From Ktedonospora formicarum (lineage in GTDB: Bacteria; Chloroflexota; Ktedonobacteria; Ktedonobacterales; Ktedonobacteraceae), in the NCBI RefSeq assembly GCF_016587355.1, contig NZ_BNJF01000003.1:992001-1056000 (forward strand): 64,000 bases of DNA. Reading direction: 5' to 3'. Shown here piece by piece: positions 50,261 through 58,536 of the stretch. Within the stretch, counting starts at the first letter, position 1, and the number at the start of each line of letters is the position of its first letter. The notes under the pieces were generated by a model that worked only from the letters and a program-made list of their open reading frames with translations, was not told the DNA's origin and did no database searches. The translations under genes were made by a program, and so were the position numbers.

Positions 50261-52168
50261 TTACCCGAAGTGGAAGATCCCACCCGCGTCCCAGATCTGG
50301 ACAGTGTGATCGTCGCCAGCAGTCGCGATCCACATGCCATCATGCGACCAGGCGACGCTATTGACAGTGCCATAATGGCCCTGGTAGATGTAGTCGAGAG
50401 TTCCATTAGCGGCATTCCAGATTTGCGCGGTGTGATCCGCGCTCCCAGAAACAATACGCTGTCCATCGGGCGACCAGGCGATATCGTAAATGGCACCGGT
50501 ATGACCCGTATATATAGCTACATCCTTGCCATCGGCGACATTCCAAACACGAACTGTGTGATCCGCCCCGGCGGAAGCGATGCGCTGTCCATCGGGCGAC
50601 CAGGCAACAGTATATAGCTTAGCCTTGTGCTTATTGTAGGAACTTACCTCATTCCCATTGTTAGAATTCCAGACACGTACAGTCTGGTCGGCGCTGCAAG
50701 AGGCGATGAGTTTGCTGTCGGACGACCAGGCGATATCGGTAACGGGTTGGGTGTGCTTTAAATACGAATAGACACTTCCAACTTGAGCAGGGCTCCAGAC
50801 CTGTACACTATGGTCATCGCTGGCTGAGGCTATCCGCGCACCATTGGGCGACCAGGAGACACTATTGACTGGTCCCGAGTGCCCCGAAAAAGTATACAGG
50901 TTGTCTCCATCGACCGCGTTCCAGACGCGAACAGTCTGATCATTGCTAGCACAGGCTACCCGCTTGTTATCGGGCGACCATATTGTACATTTGATGAGAT
51001 ATTCTGGTTGGTCACGGTAGGTATAAATTGTACGTCCATCGGCGACATTCCAGACCTGCGCGGTGTGATCCTCGCCTCCAGAGATGATACGCGCGCCATC
51101 CGAGGACCAGGCGAAACTGAGCACCCCTGCATTGTGCCCCCGATAGGTAAGGCGGACGCGCCCCTGCGACCTTTGCTGAGTGAAGATAAGTGAGGTAATT
51201 CCCGTTCCCGCGACTCCAAAGACGCCCAATCCCACCAGCCCGGCGATTAATGCGCGCCTCGACCTCTTACGTGATTCTTTCGGGTCTTGTTTCTCAACCA
51301 TCTGTTCGAGTTGAGTGGCCGAAGATTGTGGGCGGACGGCTGCTAGCATGCCTGTGAAGTTAGCATTGTGTGTGATAATAGCCTGTTCAAATGCCTCTGA
51401 GAAGGCCTGAATGGATTCAAAGCGGAGCGCGTCCTCCTTGGCAAGTGCCATATGAATGACTCTCGCCAGCATTGGATGCAGATTGGGTAATTTCTCGCGA
51501 ATTGGTGGAGGTGGCGAAGAGATTTGTTGCTTTGCGATTTCCGTGGCGGTTCCTTGAAAGGGAAGTTCACCGCATAACCACTCATAGATAAGGATACCCA
51601 GCGCATATTGATCTGAGGAGGCGTGAACCTCACCCCGAATCTGTTCAGGCGACATGTATGCGAGGGAGCCTATCGCTCCCGTTTGCGCGCCATATGTCAG
51701 TGCAGGAATGCTGAAATCGCTCACAACGAGCTTGCCATGCGCATCCAGCAGGATATTTTCGGGTTTCAGGTTTCCATGCGCCAACCCATGCTCATGGGCA
51801 TAATATAGACCTTGTGTTATCTGCCTGACATAATTATGAATCGTTGGGATGCCCAGTCGCTCACCCTGAAAGTGCCGCTGGCGCAGGGTTCCGCCCGGCG
51901 CATACTCCATCACCAAATACGGTTGCCTGAATTGAAGCCCCGCGTCTATCAGGCTTAGAATGTTTGGATGACTGAGACGAGCAAGCGCCTGGGCTTGTTG
52001 ACGAACGAGATGCGTTCGTTCATCGGGCAAATACATACGCAGGGCTTTGAGCGCTACCCTGGCTCCGCGATTGATATGTTCCGCTAAGTAGACCTCAGCA
52101 AACGCGCCTTTGCCGAGCAGACGTACAAGACGATAGTTCCCGAGCTGTTGCGTGATTTCCTCTTTCAC
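50261..52168 (-). CDS. WD40 pseudokinase membrane protein
   Basis: 635 residues. A eukaryotic-like kinase domain (residues about 12-265): LGKGAFAEVYLAE and the VALKAL lysine are normal, but the catalytic loop HRDLKPEN is HGNLKPEN and DFG is DFS, so the catalytic Asp is absent. One membrane segment follows at about residues 305-330, then seven WD40 repeats to the end, each with a WSPDGxRIAS-type core. A GTG start with GGAGGAG upstream is used. Probably a sensor or scaffold that binds phosphate-free ligands rather than a kinase. Confidence 0.88.
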   Translation of the reverse strand: MKEEITQQLGNYRLVRLLGKGAFAEVYLAEHINRGARVALKALRMYLPDERTHLVRQQAQALARLSHPNILSLIDAGLQFRQPYLVMEYAPGGTLRQRHFQGERLGIPTIHNYVRQITQGLYYAHEHGLAHGNLKPENILLDAHGKLVVSDFSIPALTYGAQTGAIGSLAYMSPEQIRGEVHASSDQYALGILIYEWLCGELPFQGTATEIAKQQISSPPPPIREKLPNLHPMLARVIHMALAKEDALRFESIQAFSEAFEQAIITHNANFTGMLAAVRPQSSATQLEQMVEKQDPKESRKRSRRALIAGLVGLGVFGVAGTGITSLIFTQQRSQGRVRLTYRGHNAGVLSFAWSSDGARIISGGEDHTAQVWNVADGRTIYTYRDQPEYLIKCTIWSPDNKRVACASNDQTVRVWNAVDGDNLYTFSGHSGPVNSVSWSPNGARIASASDDHSVQVWSPAQVGSVYSYLKHTQPVTDIAWSSDSKLIASCSADQTVRVWNSNNGNEVSSYNKHKAKLYTVAWSPDGQRIASAGADHTVRVWNVADGKDVAIYTGHTGAIYDIAWSPDGQRIVSGSADHTAQIWNAANGTLDYIYQGHYGTVNSVAWSHDGMWIATAGDDHTVQIWDAGGIFHFG

Positions 52169-52453
52169 GCTTCTCCTCCTTGAGATTGACCTACAAGTTC
52201 GTCCCTACATGTCGGATACCAGATATTTAGAAAACACACAAATATCACCGCTTGTATGCTTAAAGTAGTGTTAAAAAATATACTGCTTGAATGCCTGCAT
52301 CCTACTATATTAGAGCGTATATTACAAGCCCTAATTTACCTAGCCATGTTTAAATCTATGCCGTTCAATGCGGTCTAACCTCGACTGCGTTTGAGGCGTA
52401 TATTACAATGATGTTTTTATATCTATATTGATGTGTAAGGAGAGAAGGCGTTT

Positions 52454-53695
52454 ATGCAGAGCCAGGAAAGTGGCTATGAACCACAGCGACAAGCCTCGCA
52501 GCAGGAGCGCGCGGTCAATCGAGACCCGCGTGAGCAGGCTTCGTCCTATGCGGAAGGGGAACGGGTGGAAGCTCGGGAGCGCTCGTATGAAGAGGGCTAT
52601 GCGGGAAACTATACACAGGATAGCTGGTTTCAGGAGGGTGAGAAGTTACAGCCCCAGGCACCCAGACAACGGAAAGCGAGCAGCGTCTTCGTCTTCATTG
52701 GCATTCTCTGTCTGGCCTTGATCGCGAGCAATGTTCTAGGTCTGTTATCTGGCTGGTTTATCTGGGCAGGAGTTCTGGTGTTGATCGGAATTGGCGCATA
52801 CCTCGCTGTCCTCAACTGGCGTGTCACCACGCTCCCCATGCCCATGGAAAGCTTTACGATTCAAGAGCACGCGCGGCTAGATATTAATAATGTGGCTGGT
52901 CGCGTCACAATTCGGCGTGGCGAGGATAATGTCGTAACGGTCAACGCCATGAAGCGCGCCAGTGGTATCGGCATGACGCTCGATTCGATGAACATAGATT
53001 ACCAGCAGCAGGGCGATACGATTGTGATGAGAAGTACCGCCGACACATCCTTCTTCCAGTTCGGATGGCGAACTTTCGAGCTTGATATTACGGTGCCGAA
53101 GGATTGCGATATCCAAATGAAGACTGGCATGGGCCGTGTCGAGGCGAGTGGCTTTAAAGGAGATATGCGCCTGCGCACAGGCAGCGGCGGCATGGAACTT
53201 TCGGACCTGGAAGGGCGCGTCGATGCTCGTACAGGTAGTGGCACCGTAAATGCCAATCAGATCAAAGGTGCATTCTTTCTCAAGACTGGCAGCGGACGCA
53301 TCATAGCTCAGGAATTAAATGGGAGCGCCGAGCTAAATACGGGCAGCGGTTCCGTCTCTATCTCGCAGTCCAATCTGACGGGAAAAGCTACTATCAAGAC
53401 AGGCAGTGGCTCAATTACGATTATGCAATCGACGCTCGCGGGCAATACTTTCGTCAAAACGGGTAGCGGTTCCGTTTCTTATTCCGGTGAGATTGATCCG
53501 CTTGGCACATACGAACTGCGCACGGGAAGCGGCTCTATTAATATGACGCTTCCAGCGCAGTCCGCGTTGACGCTCAACGCCTCAACCGGCTCCGGTAAGG
53601 TTATCAACGCCTTTGAAAATACGCAAGTAGATGGTCCCCGCGCCCAGGTCCGAGTGAGGACCGGCAGCGGCTCCATCACCGTCGTCAAAGTCTGA
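52454..53695 (+). CDS. DUF4097-like beta-repeat membrane protein
   Basis: 413 residues. A Gln/Arg/Glu-rich cytoplasmic N-terminus, two membrane segments at about 78-120, then a long C-terminal domain of repeated TGSGxI/V strands (DLRxxTGSG-like, residues about 230-413), as in DUF4097/adhesin-like beta-solenoids. GGAGAG before the ATG. The domain is likely extracytoplasmic. Divergent from the WD40 pseudokinase, with which it may act as a partner. Confidence 0.85.
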   Translation: MQSQESGYEPQRQASQQERAVNRDPREQASSYAEGERVEARERSYEEGYAGNYTQDSWFQEGEKLQPQAPRQRKASSVFVFIGILCLALIASNVLGLLSGWFIWAGVLVLIGIGAYLAVLNWRVTTLPMPMESFTIQEHARLDINNVAGRVTIRRGEDNVVTVNAMKRASGIGMTLDSMNIDYQQQGDTIVMRSTADTSFFQFGWRTFELDITVPKDCDIQMKTGMGRVEASGFKGDMRLRTGSGGMELSDLEGRVDARTGSGTVNANQIKGAFFLKTGSGRIIAQELNGSAELNTGSGSVSISQSNLTGKATIKTGSGSITIMQSTLAGNTFVKTGSGSVSYSGEIDPLGTYELRTGSGSINMTLPAQSALTLNASTGSGKVINAFENTQVDGPRAQVRVRTGSGSITVVKV

Positions 53696-53714
53696 TAGAC
53701 AACGGCTATAAACG

Positions 53715-53741
53715 TAGGCGCAGTGCTTTTGCCTGCGCCTA
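53715..53741. repeat. REP-like palindrome
   Basis: TAGGCGCAG (53715-53723) and CTGCGCCTA (53733-53741) around TGCTTTTGC. Confidence 0.6.
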
Positions 53742-53749
53742 GCCCCCTC

Positions 53750-54580
53750 TTACAACTTCGCGACCTCGCGTGCCTCCAGGCGGCGCGCAGACTCCGGATC
53801 ATGGCTAGGCAGGTAGATAGTCGGCATTGACCGAAGATAGCGAAGGACCTGTCGATGTGTCTCCTGGTAAAGAGCCATATTGGTTGTCACGCCATCGGTC
53901 GCCTGGTCTAGAAGCAACTGCTGAGTGTATGACGTATCGCCCGCGAAGAAAAGGGCGTGCGCCCCCTCCTGCACGATCACCGATAGATGACCAGCGGAAT
54001 GTCCCGGTGTCGGAACCAGATGGACGTCGCCCGCCTTTGTTAGCGTATAGCTACCAGTGAACGGCCCAAACGCCTGAGATGGAAAGTCAATGAGTTTTGG
54101 CGCGAACCAGCGGGGCTGATGCTGTGGCAGATAGCCGCCCAATTGCCCTCGAATACCCGCTGCCAGCTGATATTCAGCACGCGAGACAAGAATCTGGGAT
54201 TTAGGGAAATGATGCAGCCCTCCAGCATGATCCGTATGCAAGTGCGTCATGACCACCCAGCGTACATCATCGGGCGAGATACCCAGGGCGCGGAGCCGTG
54301 GCCCAACTTCCTCCTCTGGCTGTACCCAGGCGCGTACACCAAGCCGATAATATGGGTGCCACCGGGGATAATAGCCCGGCTCCGCAATCCGAGCCGTCTC
54401 CCCTGTATCCACAACTATCACCCCTTCAGGATGCTCAATCACCCACACGTATATAGGAAGTGGGCTGGTCCAGACTGGATCGCGCATCGTATTGACGAGG
54501 CGCAACGTCCCATTCCCCCGCCCACTCAACTGGCGCTCTTTTACCGCGACAGTCCCTGTCTGAATAGCATGAATCCGCAC
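53750..54580 (-). CDS. N-acyl homoserine lactonase-like MBL hydrolase
   Basis: 276 residues, metallo-beta-lactamase fold. HLHTDHAGG is the zinc motif; DTGETARIAEPGY and the later GHSAGHLSV and FAGDTSYTQQ motifs supply further ligands (His, Asp). This matches the AHL-lactonase and related lactonase branch. Substrate uncertain; could be quorum-quenching or lactone catabolism. GTG start with GGGAGAG. Its promoter is a perfect consensus (54638-54666) with an overlapping dyad. Confidence 0.9.
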   Translation of the reverse strand: MRIHAIQTGTVAVKERQLSGRGNGTLRLVNTMRDPVWTSPLPIYVWVIEHPEGVIVVDTGETARIAEPGYYPRWHPYYRLGVRAWVQPEEEVGPRLRALGISPDDVRWVVMTHLHTDHAGGLHHFPKSQILVSRAEYQLAAGIRGQLGGYLPQHQPRWFAPKLIDFPSQAFGPFTGSYTLTKAGDVHLVPTPGHSAGHLSVIVQEGAHALFFAGDTSYTQQLLLDQATDGVTTNMALYQETHRQVLRYLRSMPTIYLPSHDPESARRLEAREVAKL

Positions 54581-54626
54581 GTTCGCTCTCCCATTCGCAT
54601 TTTTAATTAATGACTCGACATCGATT

Positions 54627-54666
54627 ACATATCATTGATTATATGTCATCAATATAAAACTGTCAA
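54627..54666 (-). promoter_or_regulatory. Consensus promoter with operator for the MBL gene
   Basis: Minus strand TTGACA (54661-54666), 17 bp, TATAAT (54638-54643). The dyad ACATAT-N8-ATATGT (54627-54646) overlaps the -10, so the promoter is probably repressed. Confidence 0.85.
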
Positions 54667-54755
54667 GCGATAGGCGTTGCTGCTTGCATCCAGAGACTGT
54701 TCACAAGTCGGCACAGGTTAAAGCTCTGTGCCGATCACTCGCCCCTCGATCATAA

Positions 54756-55982
54756 TCACACGCGACTGACAACCTCCTCTGCATGCTCATAGCTCTTGAG
54801 AGTGATAGCATTGGCAGCCTCTTGCGTATCCCGCATCATCTTGCCACCGATAATACTCTTCCAGGGCAAGTACTGTAGCGCCCGAAGGACCTGCGTACGC
54901 AGCCAGATCTCCGACTGTGTCTGCGGTACGAAATCCTTGACCGCACCCGCAAGCTTCTGATTTACCGCGACATAGCCACGCATGGCCTGCTCATAGCGCG
55001 CAAAGGCTGTTTGGTAATCTCCTGAAGCCGTCACCAGTTCGCCCGCCAGGACATATGCACCCACAAGCGCCAGACCAGTCCCCTGACCAGAGGCGGGAGA
55101 CGCACAGTAGGCCGCATCCCCAAGCAGGACCGTTCGACCACGTGACCAGTGCTCCATCTTAATCAAGCTTATCGAATCAAAGTAGAAGTCGGGCGCGACC
55201 CTGGCATAGTCAAGTAACCGTGGGATCTCCCAGCCTGCTCCCACGTATGCTTTAGCCAGGATTTGCTTCTGTTGCTCACTGTCATGGTAATCATAGGTCA
55301 GCGCCGGGGAATGAAAGAAGAAGAAGTTCATCGCCTTACTGCTGTCATGTGAACTGTACTGGCTCACGAACTTACCAGGAGCATAGTAATACAATTCCCA
55401 GTGATCGAGGTTTAAGAAGTTAGGAGTGGTGAAGATCGAGACATACGCGCCGAGTTGGTGAATAAACTGCGCCTCATCTCCAAAGGCTAGCTTGCGGACA
55501 TTGGAGTGCAGACCATCGGCCCCCACAACCAGATCAAAGGTGCGCTGTATCCCACTCCCGAAAGTTACCTGGACCCCACCCTCATCCTCCAACATCGACG
55601 TAATGGAGTCAGCGAAAATGTACTCTACCTGATCTTGCGTCCTCTCATAGAGAATACGCGACAGATCGGCCCTCATGATCTCATCGTCGCGCTCGGTGCG
55701 CCCATTAAAGAAATCAGCGGACATGGTAGCAAGTGGCTTGTTATCGCTATTGACGAATGTGCCGCCTCGCATGGCGGTGCTGGCCTGACGAACATCTGCC
55801 AGCATCCCCATACGCTCCACCACATCAACCGCCACGCCGCGAATATCGACTTTATAGCCACTTTCTCGCAACGCCGGAGCCTTCTCTACAACCGTAACCT
55901 GGAAACCATAGCGACTCAACCAGTACGCCAGCGCGGGTCCCGCCAGGCTCGCGCCCGAGATAAGAACATGCTTGTTTTTCAA
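54756..55982 (-). CDS. FAD-dependent monooxygenase (PHBH/TetX fold)
   Basis: 408 residues. The N-terminal FAD motif VLISGASLAGPALAYWLSRYG, the DG motif in VVGADGLHSNVR, and LLGDAAYCASPASGQGTGLALVGAYVLAGEL, the GD motif, are all intact. Relatives hydroxylate aromatics or inactivate tetracyclines and rifampicin. TTG start with AGAGGA. The TetR gene upstream on the same strand (56126) is a possible regulator. Confidence 0.92.
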   Translation of the reverse strand: MKNKHVLISGASLAGPALAYWLSRYGFQVTVVEKAPALRESGYKVDIRGVAVDVVERMGMLADVRQASTAMRGGTFVNSDNKPLATMSADFFNGRTERDDEIMRADLSRILYERTQDQVEYIFADSITSMLEDEGGVQVTFGSGIQRTFDLVVGADGLHSNVRKLAFGDEAQFIHQLGAYVSIFTTPNFLNLDHWELYYYAPGKFVSQYSSHDSSKAMNFFFFHSPALTYDYHDSEQQKQILAKAYVGAGWEIPRLLDYARVAPDFYFDSISLIKMEHWSRGRTVLLGDAAYCASPASGQGTGLALVGAYVLAGELVTASGDYQTAFARYEQAMRGYVAVNQKLAGAVKDFVPQTQSEIWLRTQVLRALQYLPWKSIIGGKMMRDTQEAANAITLKSYEHAEEVVSRV

Positions 55983-56125
55983 TGCTTTTCCTCTTTCTTA
56001 CAGACAAGAACACATAAGGATGTATAGACATAAATCAATAAGAACTATGCCTTACTACTAAGCGAATATTTTTCAATGCTCAGGTGATGAGGGACAATGA
56101 ATGGTTGGGGTAAGATCCCCCAACC

Positions 56126-56773
56126 TCACTCTCTCTGGGGTAGAATGCTCTGCAAGAGGGCGCGCAAACCAAAATCGAACTCCCTCTCAGCGCTCCAATG
56201 CTCAAACACTGGAATCGCGGCACGTAGCGTAGGGTAACGATCTGGTGAAAGCCTCTGCCACACTGCCTTCTCATTGACCTCTTGCTCAAAACCAGCGACG
56301 GCAACGCTCCCAACATCGAAGAGAGCATGACCAATAATAAAGCCCGCAAAGCTATTAACAGCATAGATGGCATCGACGCCCTCCACACCCGCGCGGTGCA
56401 GGGTTTCCAGAAGCCGCTCAAGAATTGCCAGCGAGGCATCTGTTCGCAACTGGCGCGCCGCCACCAGAGAAACCGCCCTTGGATGAGCGCGCAAAACATT
56501 GCGGTACTCATGTGCGAAGTCCCATAGCTCCTGGCGCGGAGTGACATCCGTACGCTGTGGATAAGAGGCTTGCAGAAGTAGAAGCTCAATGACCCCATCC
56601 AGCACATCATCCTTGCCCTCGATATGGTTATAGAGCGACATCGCCTCCACACCCAGCGCCGCCCCTAACTTCCGCATATTGAACCCCTCTACCCCCTCAT
56701 CATCGATCAACTTCAAAGCTGCCTCTAGCACCTTCTGACGGTTAAGCAATCGCCCCTTCTCGCTTCGCGCCAT
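56126..56773 (-). CDS. TetR family regulator (TetR_C type)
   Basis: 215 residues, with the classical TetR N-terminus LLNRQKVLEAALKLIDDEGVEGFNMRKLGAALGVEAMSLYNHIEGKDDVLDG and the TetR_C domain. Its ligand domain is of the tetracycline-repressor-like subgroup. The ribosome site GGGAGG is inside the end of a 66-bp perfect palindrome at 56781-56846 that must regulate it. The FAD monooxygenase downstream may be in the same regulon. Confidence 0.92.
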   Translation of the reverse strand: MARSEKGRLLNRQKVLEAALKLIDDEGVEGFNMRKLGAALGVEAMSLYNHIEGKDDVLDGVIELLLLQASYPQRTDVTPRQELWDFAHEYRNVLRAHPRAVSLVAARQLRTDASLAILERLLETLHRAGVEGVDAIYAVNSFAGFIIGHALFDVGSVAVAGFEQEVNEKAVWQRLSPDRYPTLRAAIPVFEHWSAEREFDFGLRALLQSILPQRE

Positions 56774-56780
56774 TGTCTAC

Positions 56781-56846
56781 CTCCCTCTGGTGGAACTATA
56801 CTTACTTTGTAAGCTTACAAAGTAAGTATAGTTCCACCAGAGGGAG
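56781..56846. promoter_or_regulatory. 66-bp perfect palindrome upstream of tetR
   Basis: The 33-bp arm beginning CTCCCTCTGGTGGAACTATA (56781-56813) is followed at once by its exact reverse complement (56814-56846), centre AAGCTT. It contains two copies of the ACTATACTTACTTTGTAAG segment, a likely TetR operator, and most of the tetR Shine-Dalgarno. Confidence 0.85.
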
Positions 56847-56896
56847 ATGTCAAGCATCTACGAAGACCAATATATCCGCAGGCTTCGGAATTGAGA

Positions 56897-57574
56897 TTAC
56901 CAGACACGCGGGAGCAAGCGATAGCGCACTCTACTCATGTATGCCTCGTAGCCTGGTAATTCGCTCCTCAGCAAGTTCTCCTCCATGACCGCACGCCTGG
57001 CAAAGAGAGCGCTAATGACCAGAGAGAGCAGCAGCCCAAACACAGATCCCAAGAGGAGGGCTGTACCTACCAGAAAGAGGCAGGCACCGGAATACATCGG
57101 GTGCCGCACAAAGCGATAGGGGCCGCTTGATACAACCTTGTGCTCCCTCTCCAATTGAATGCGTATAGTGGGCGTCAGATAGGCATTCTCTTGAAAGACG
57201 CGATAGATAAGCACAAACGAGCCAGCCAGGGCGAAAGCACCAACCACCTGAAGCCAGAATGGTATATGAGTCCAGTGATAACGCACAGCATCGAGCGGCA
57301 TCAGAACCAGCCAGAGCGCTGATATCAAGAACAGCAAAACAAACATCCAATCCAGGCCACCTGGGCGAGGCTTAAAGATGCTCATCCGCTCCTCCAGCAG
57401 AGTCGGATTACGCCTGGAAAGCAGGCGCGCAGTCGCTACAACAAAGCCATAGTACAGGAGTAGAAATATCCACGCCTCTGACCATGCCAGCGTACCCGCC
57501 GCCAGAAAGAAAGCCAGGGGGAAGATCAATATCTGAACTATCCCTCCTATCAGAGTTTTCAAGGTAATTTTCAT
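56897..57574 (-). CDS. Isoprenylcysteine methyltransferase-like membrane protein
   Basis: 225 residues, PEMT/ICMT family. Four or five membrane segments, then the cofactor motif GPYRFVRHPMYSGACLF and the C-terminal EENLLRSELPGYEAYMSRVRYRLLPRVW, the hallmark of the family (RHPxYxG, ExxL...). Probably methylates a lipid or small-molecule thiol in the membrane. Start at ATG 57574, with AAAGG upstream; the longer frame to 57691 has no homology. Confidence 0.88.
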   Translation of the reverse strand: MKITLKTLIGGIVQILIFPLAFFLAAGTLAWSEAWIFLLLYYGFVVATARLLSRRNPTLLEERMSIFKPRPGGLDWMFVLLFLISALWLVLMPLDAVRYHWTHIPFWLQVVGAFALAGSFVLIYRVFQENAYLTPTIRIQLEREHKVVSSGPYRFVRHPMYSGACLFLVGTALLLGSVFGLLLSLVISALFARRAVMEENLLRSELPGYEAYMSRVRYRLLPRVW

Positions 57575-57770
57575 CTCCAAAACCTTTCTTTTAAAATATT
57601 TAAATCTAATTTTTATGCTTATAAAAAATAATACCATGGAGTTGTTGTAGTCGCAAGGGGAGAAGATGGAAGTAACGGAGAGGGGGATCACAAAGATGGA
57701 ATTTGTGGCCCGATGCGGTGAGGTAATTGGCGATAAGGAGTGTCTATGGCAGAGGATTAAAGGTGAGCCC

Positions 57771-57795
57771 AGGCGCAGGCTGAAGCACTGCGCCT
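57771..57795. repeat. REP-like palindrome
   Basis: AGGCGCAG (57771-57778) and CTGCGCCT (57788-57795) around GCTGAAGCA; followed by ACATA, as in other members. Confidence 0.6.
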
Positions 57796-57809
57796 ACATA
57801 TGGAAGGGG

Positions 57810-58061
57810 CTACTTTCGCTCAGTAGATGATGGGTTAGGCTCGGTTGGCTTCGCATCTCCCTGATCGCGCAAGCCAACGTCAGCCAGCGCCAGCCTCAAG
57901 CGTTTCAGGCCGTTTGGGCCGAAGCCATGCAATGAAGCGAGCTTTGCATCGCTGGCATTGGCGACATCGCCCAATGTATGATAGCCCGCGCCATGTAATG
58001 CCCGCACAGCAGGCGCGGCAAGACCAACATCAGTCAATGGGGTCAAAGAATCATATTTCAT
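57810..58061 (-). CDS. Small helix-hairpin-helix protein
   Basis: 83 residues. LGLAAPAVRALHGAGYHTLGDVANA-like helices and LHGFGPNGLKRLRLAL form an HhH pair resembling the RNA polymerase alpha C-terminal domain and DNA-binding HhH proteins. The C-terminus is acidic and disordered. It probably binds nucleic acid. Its promoter box is nearly identical to one upstream of the VOC protein at 61140. Confidence 0.85.
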   Translation of the reverse strand: MKYDSLTPLTDVGLAAPAVRALHGAGYHTLGDVANASDAKLASLHGFGPNGLKRLRLALADVGLRDQGDAKPTEPNPSSTERK

Positions 58062-58102
58062 AATGCCCGGTCTCCTCTCGTTTCTGATATCCAGGAATTC
58101 CC

Positions 58103-58151
58103 ATCATAGCGGGAAGGGCAAGCAAAAAACTTCTCTAATCTTGCTCTCTTC
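58103..58151 (-). promoter_or_regulatory. Promoter with conserved 26-bp box, copy 1
   Basis: Minus strand -10 TATGAT (58103-58108), a 17-bp spacer, -35 AGTTTT (58126-58131), then upstream the rest of the box GAAGAG-n-GCAAGATTAGAGA (to 58151). The box recurs at 61635-61660 at the same spacing. Confidence 0.65.
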
Positions 58152-58297
58152 TGTATCTAGCAAGCACGTTGGGCGTTCAGGCCATTTTGGCCTATTTGGG
58201 GAAATACTCCATTTCATTGATAATATTTAACAATTGTGTTATGCTTACTTCTGGAAAATAGCAATTATTATCACAATTTTATAAATTTTTCAACAAT

Positions 58298-58536
58298 ATG
58301 AAAGGCAAGGACTACTCTATGGATGCTACATTCTCTTCATCAATGAAACAATTGGCTGAGCGACGGGGACAATATGGCTTTGATGCCCCTTATGTGGTAA
58401 TTATACTTGGTGCTATCGGCGCGGTTTTGCTGCTGGTGGGAGCACTCTTCATCTGGCTGCAATGGCTTGTCGTGGGAATTATCTGCCTGTTTTATGCCGC
58501 ATATATGTTTCTCTCTGTGGCAAGCTATAATTATAC
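58298..58536 (+). pseudogene. Methyltransferase gene, 5' part (IS-interrupted)
   Basis: The first 79 codons of a membrane-anchored methyltransferase: a hydrophilic start and two membrane segments (VVIILGAIGAVLLLVGALFIWL, VVGIICLFYAAYMF). It runs into the IS66 element at the 8-bp target duplication. Joining it to 60053-60599 gives an unbroken 261-residue product (FLSVASYNYTTRSGKFQVWAG across the junction). Confidence 0.85.
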
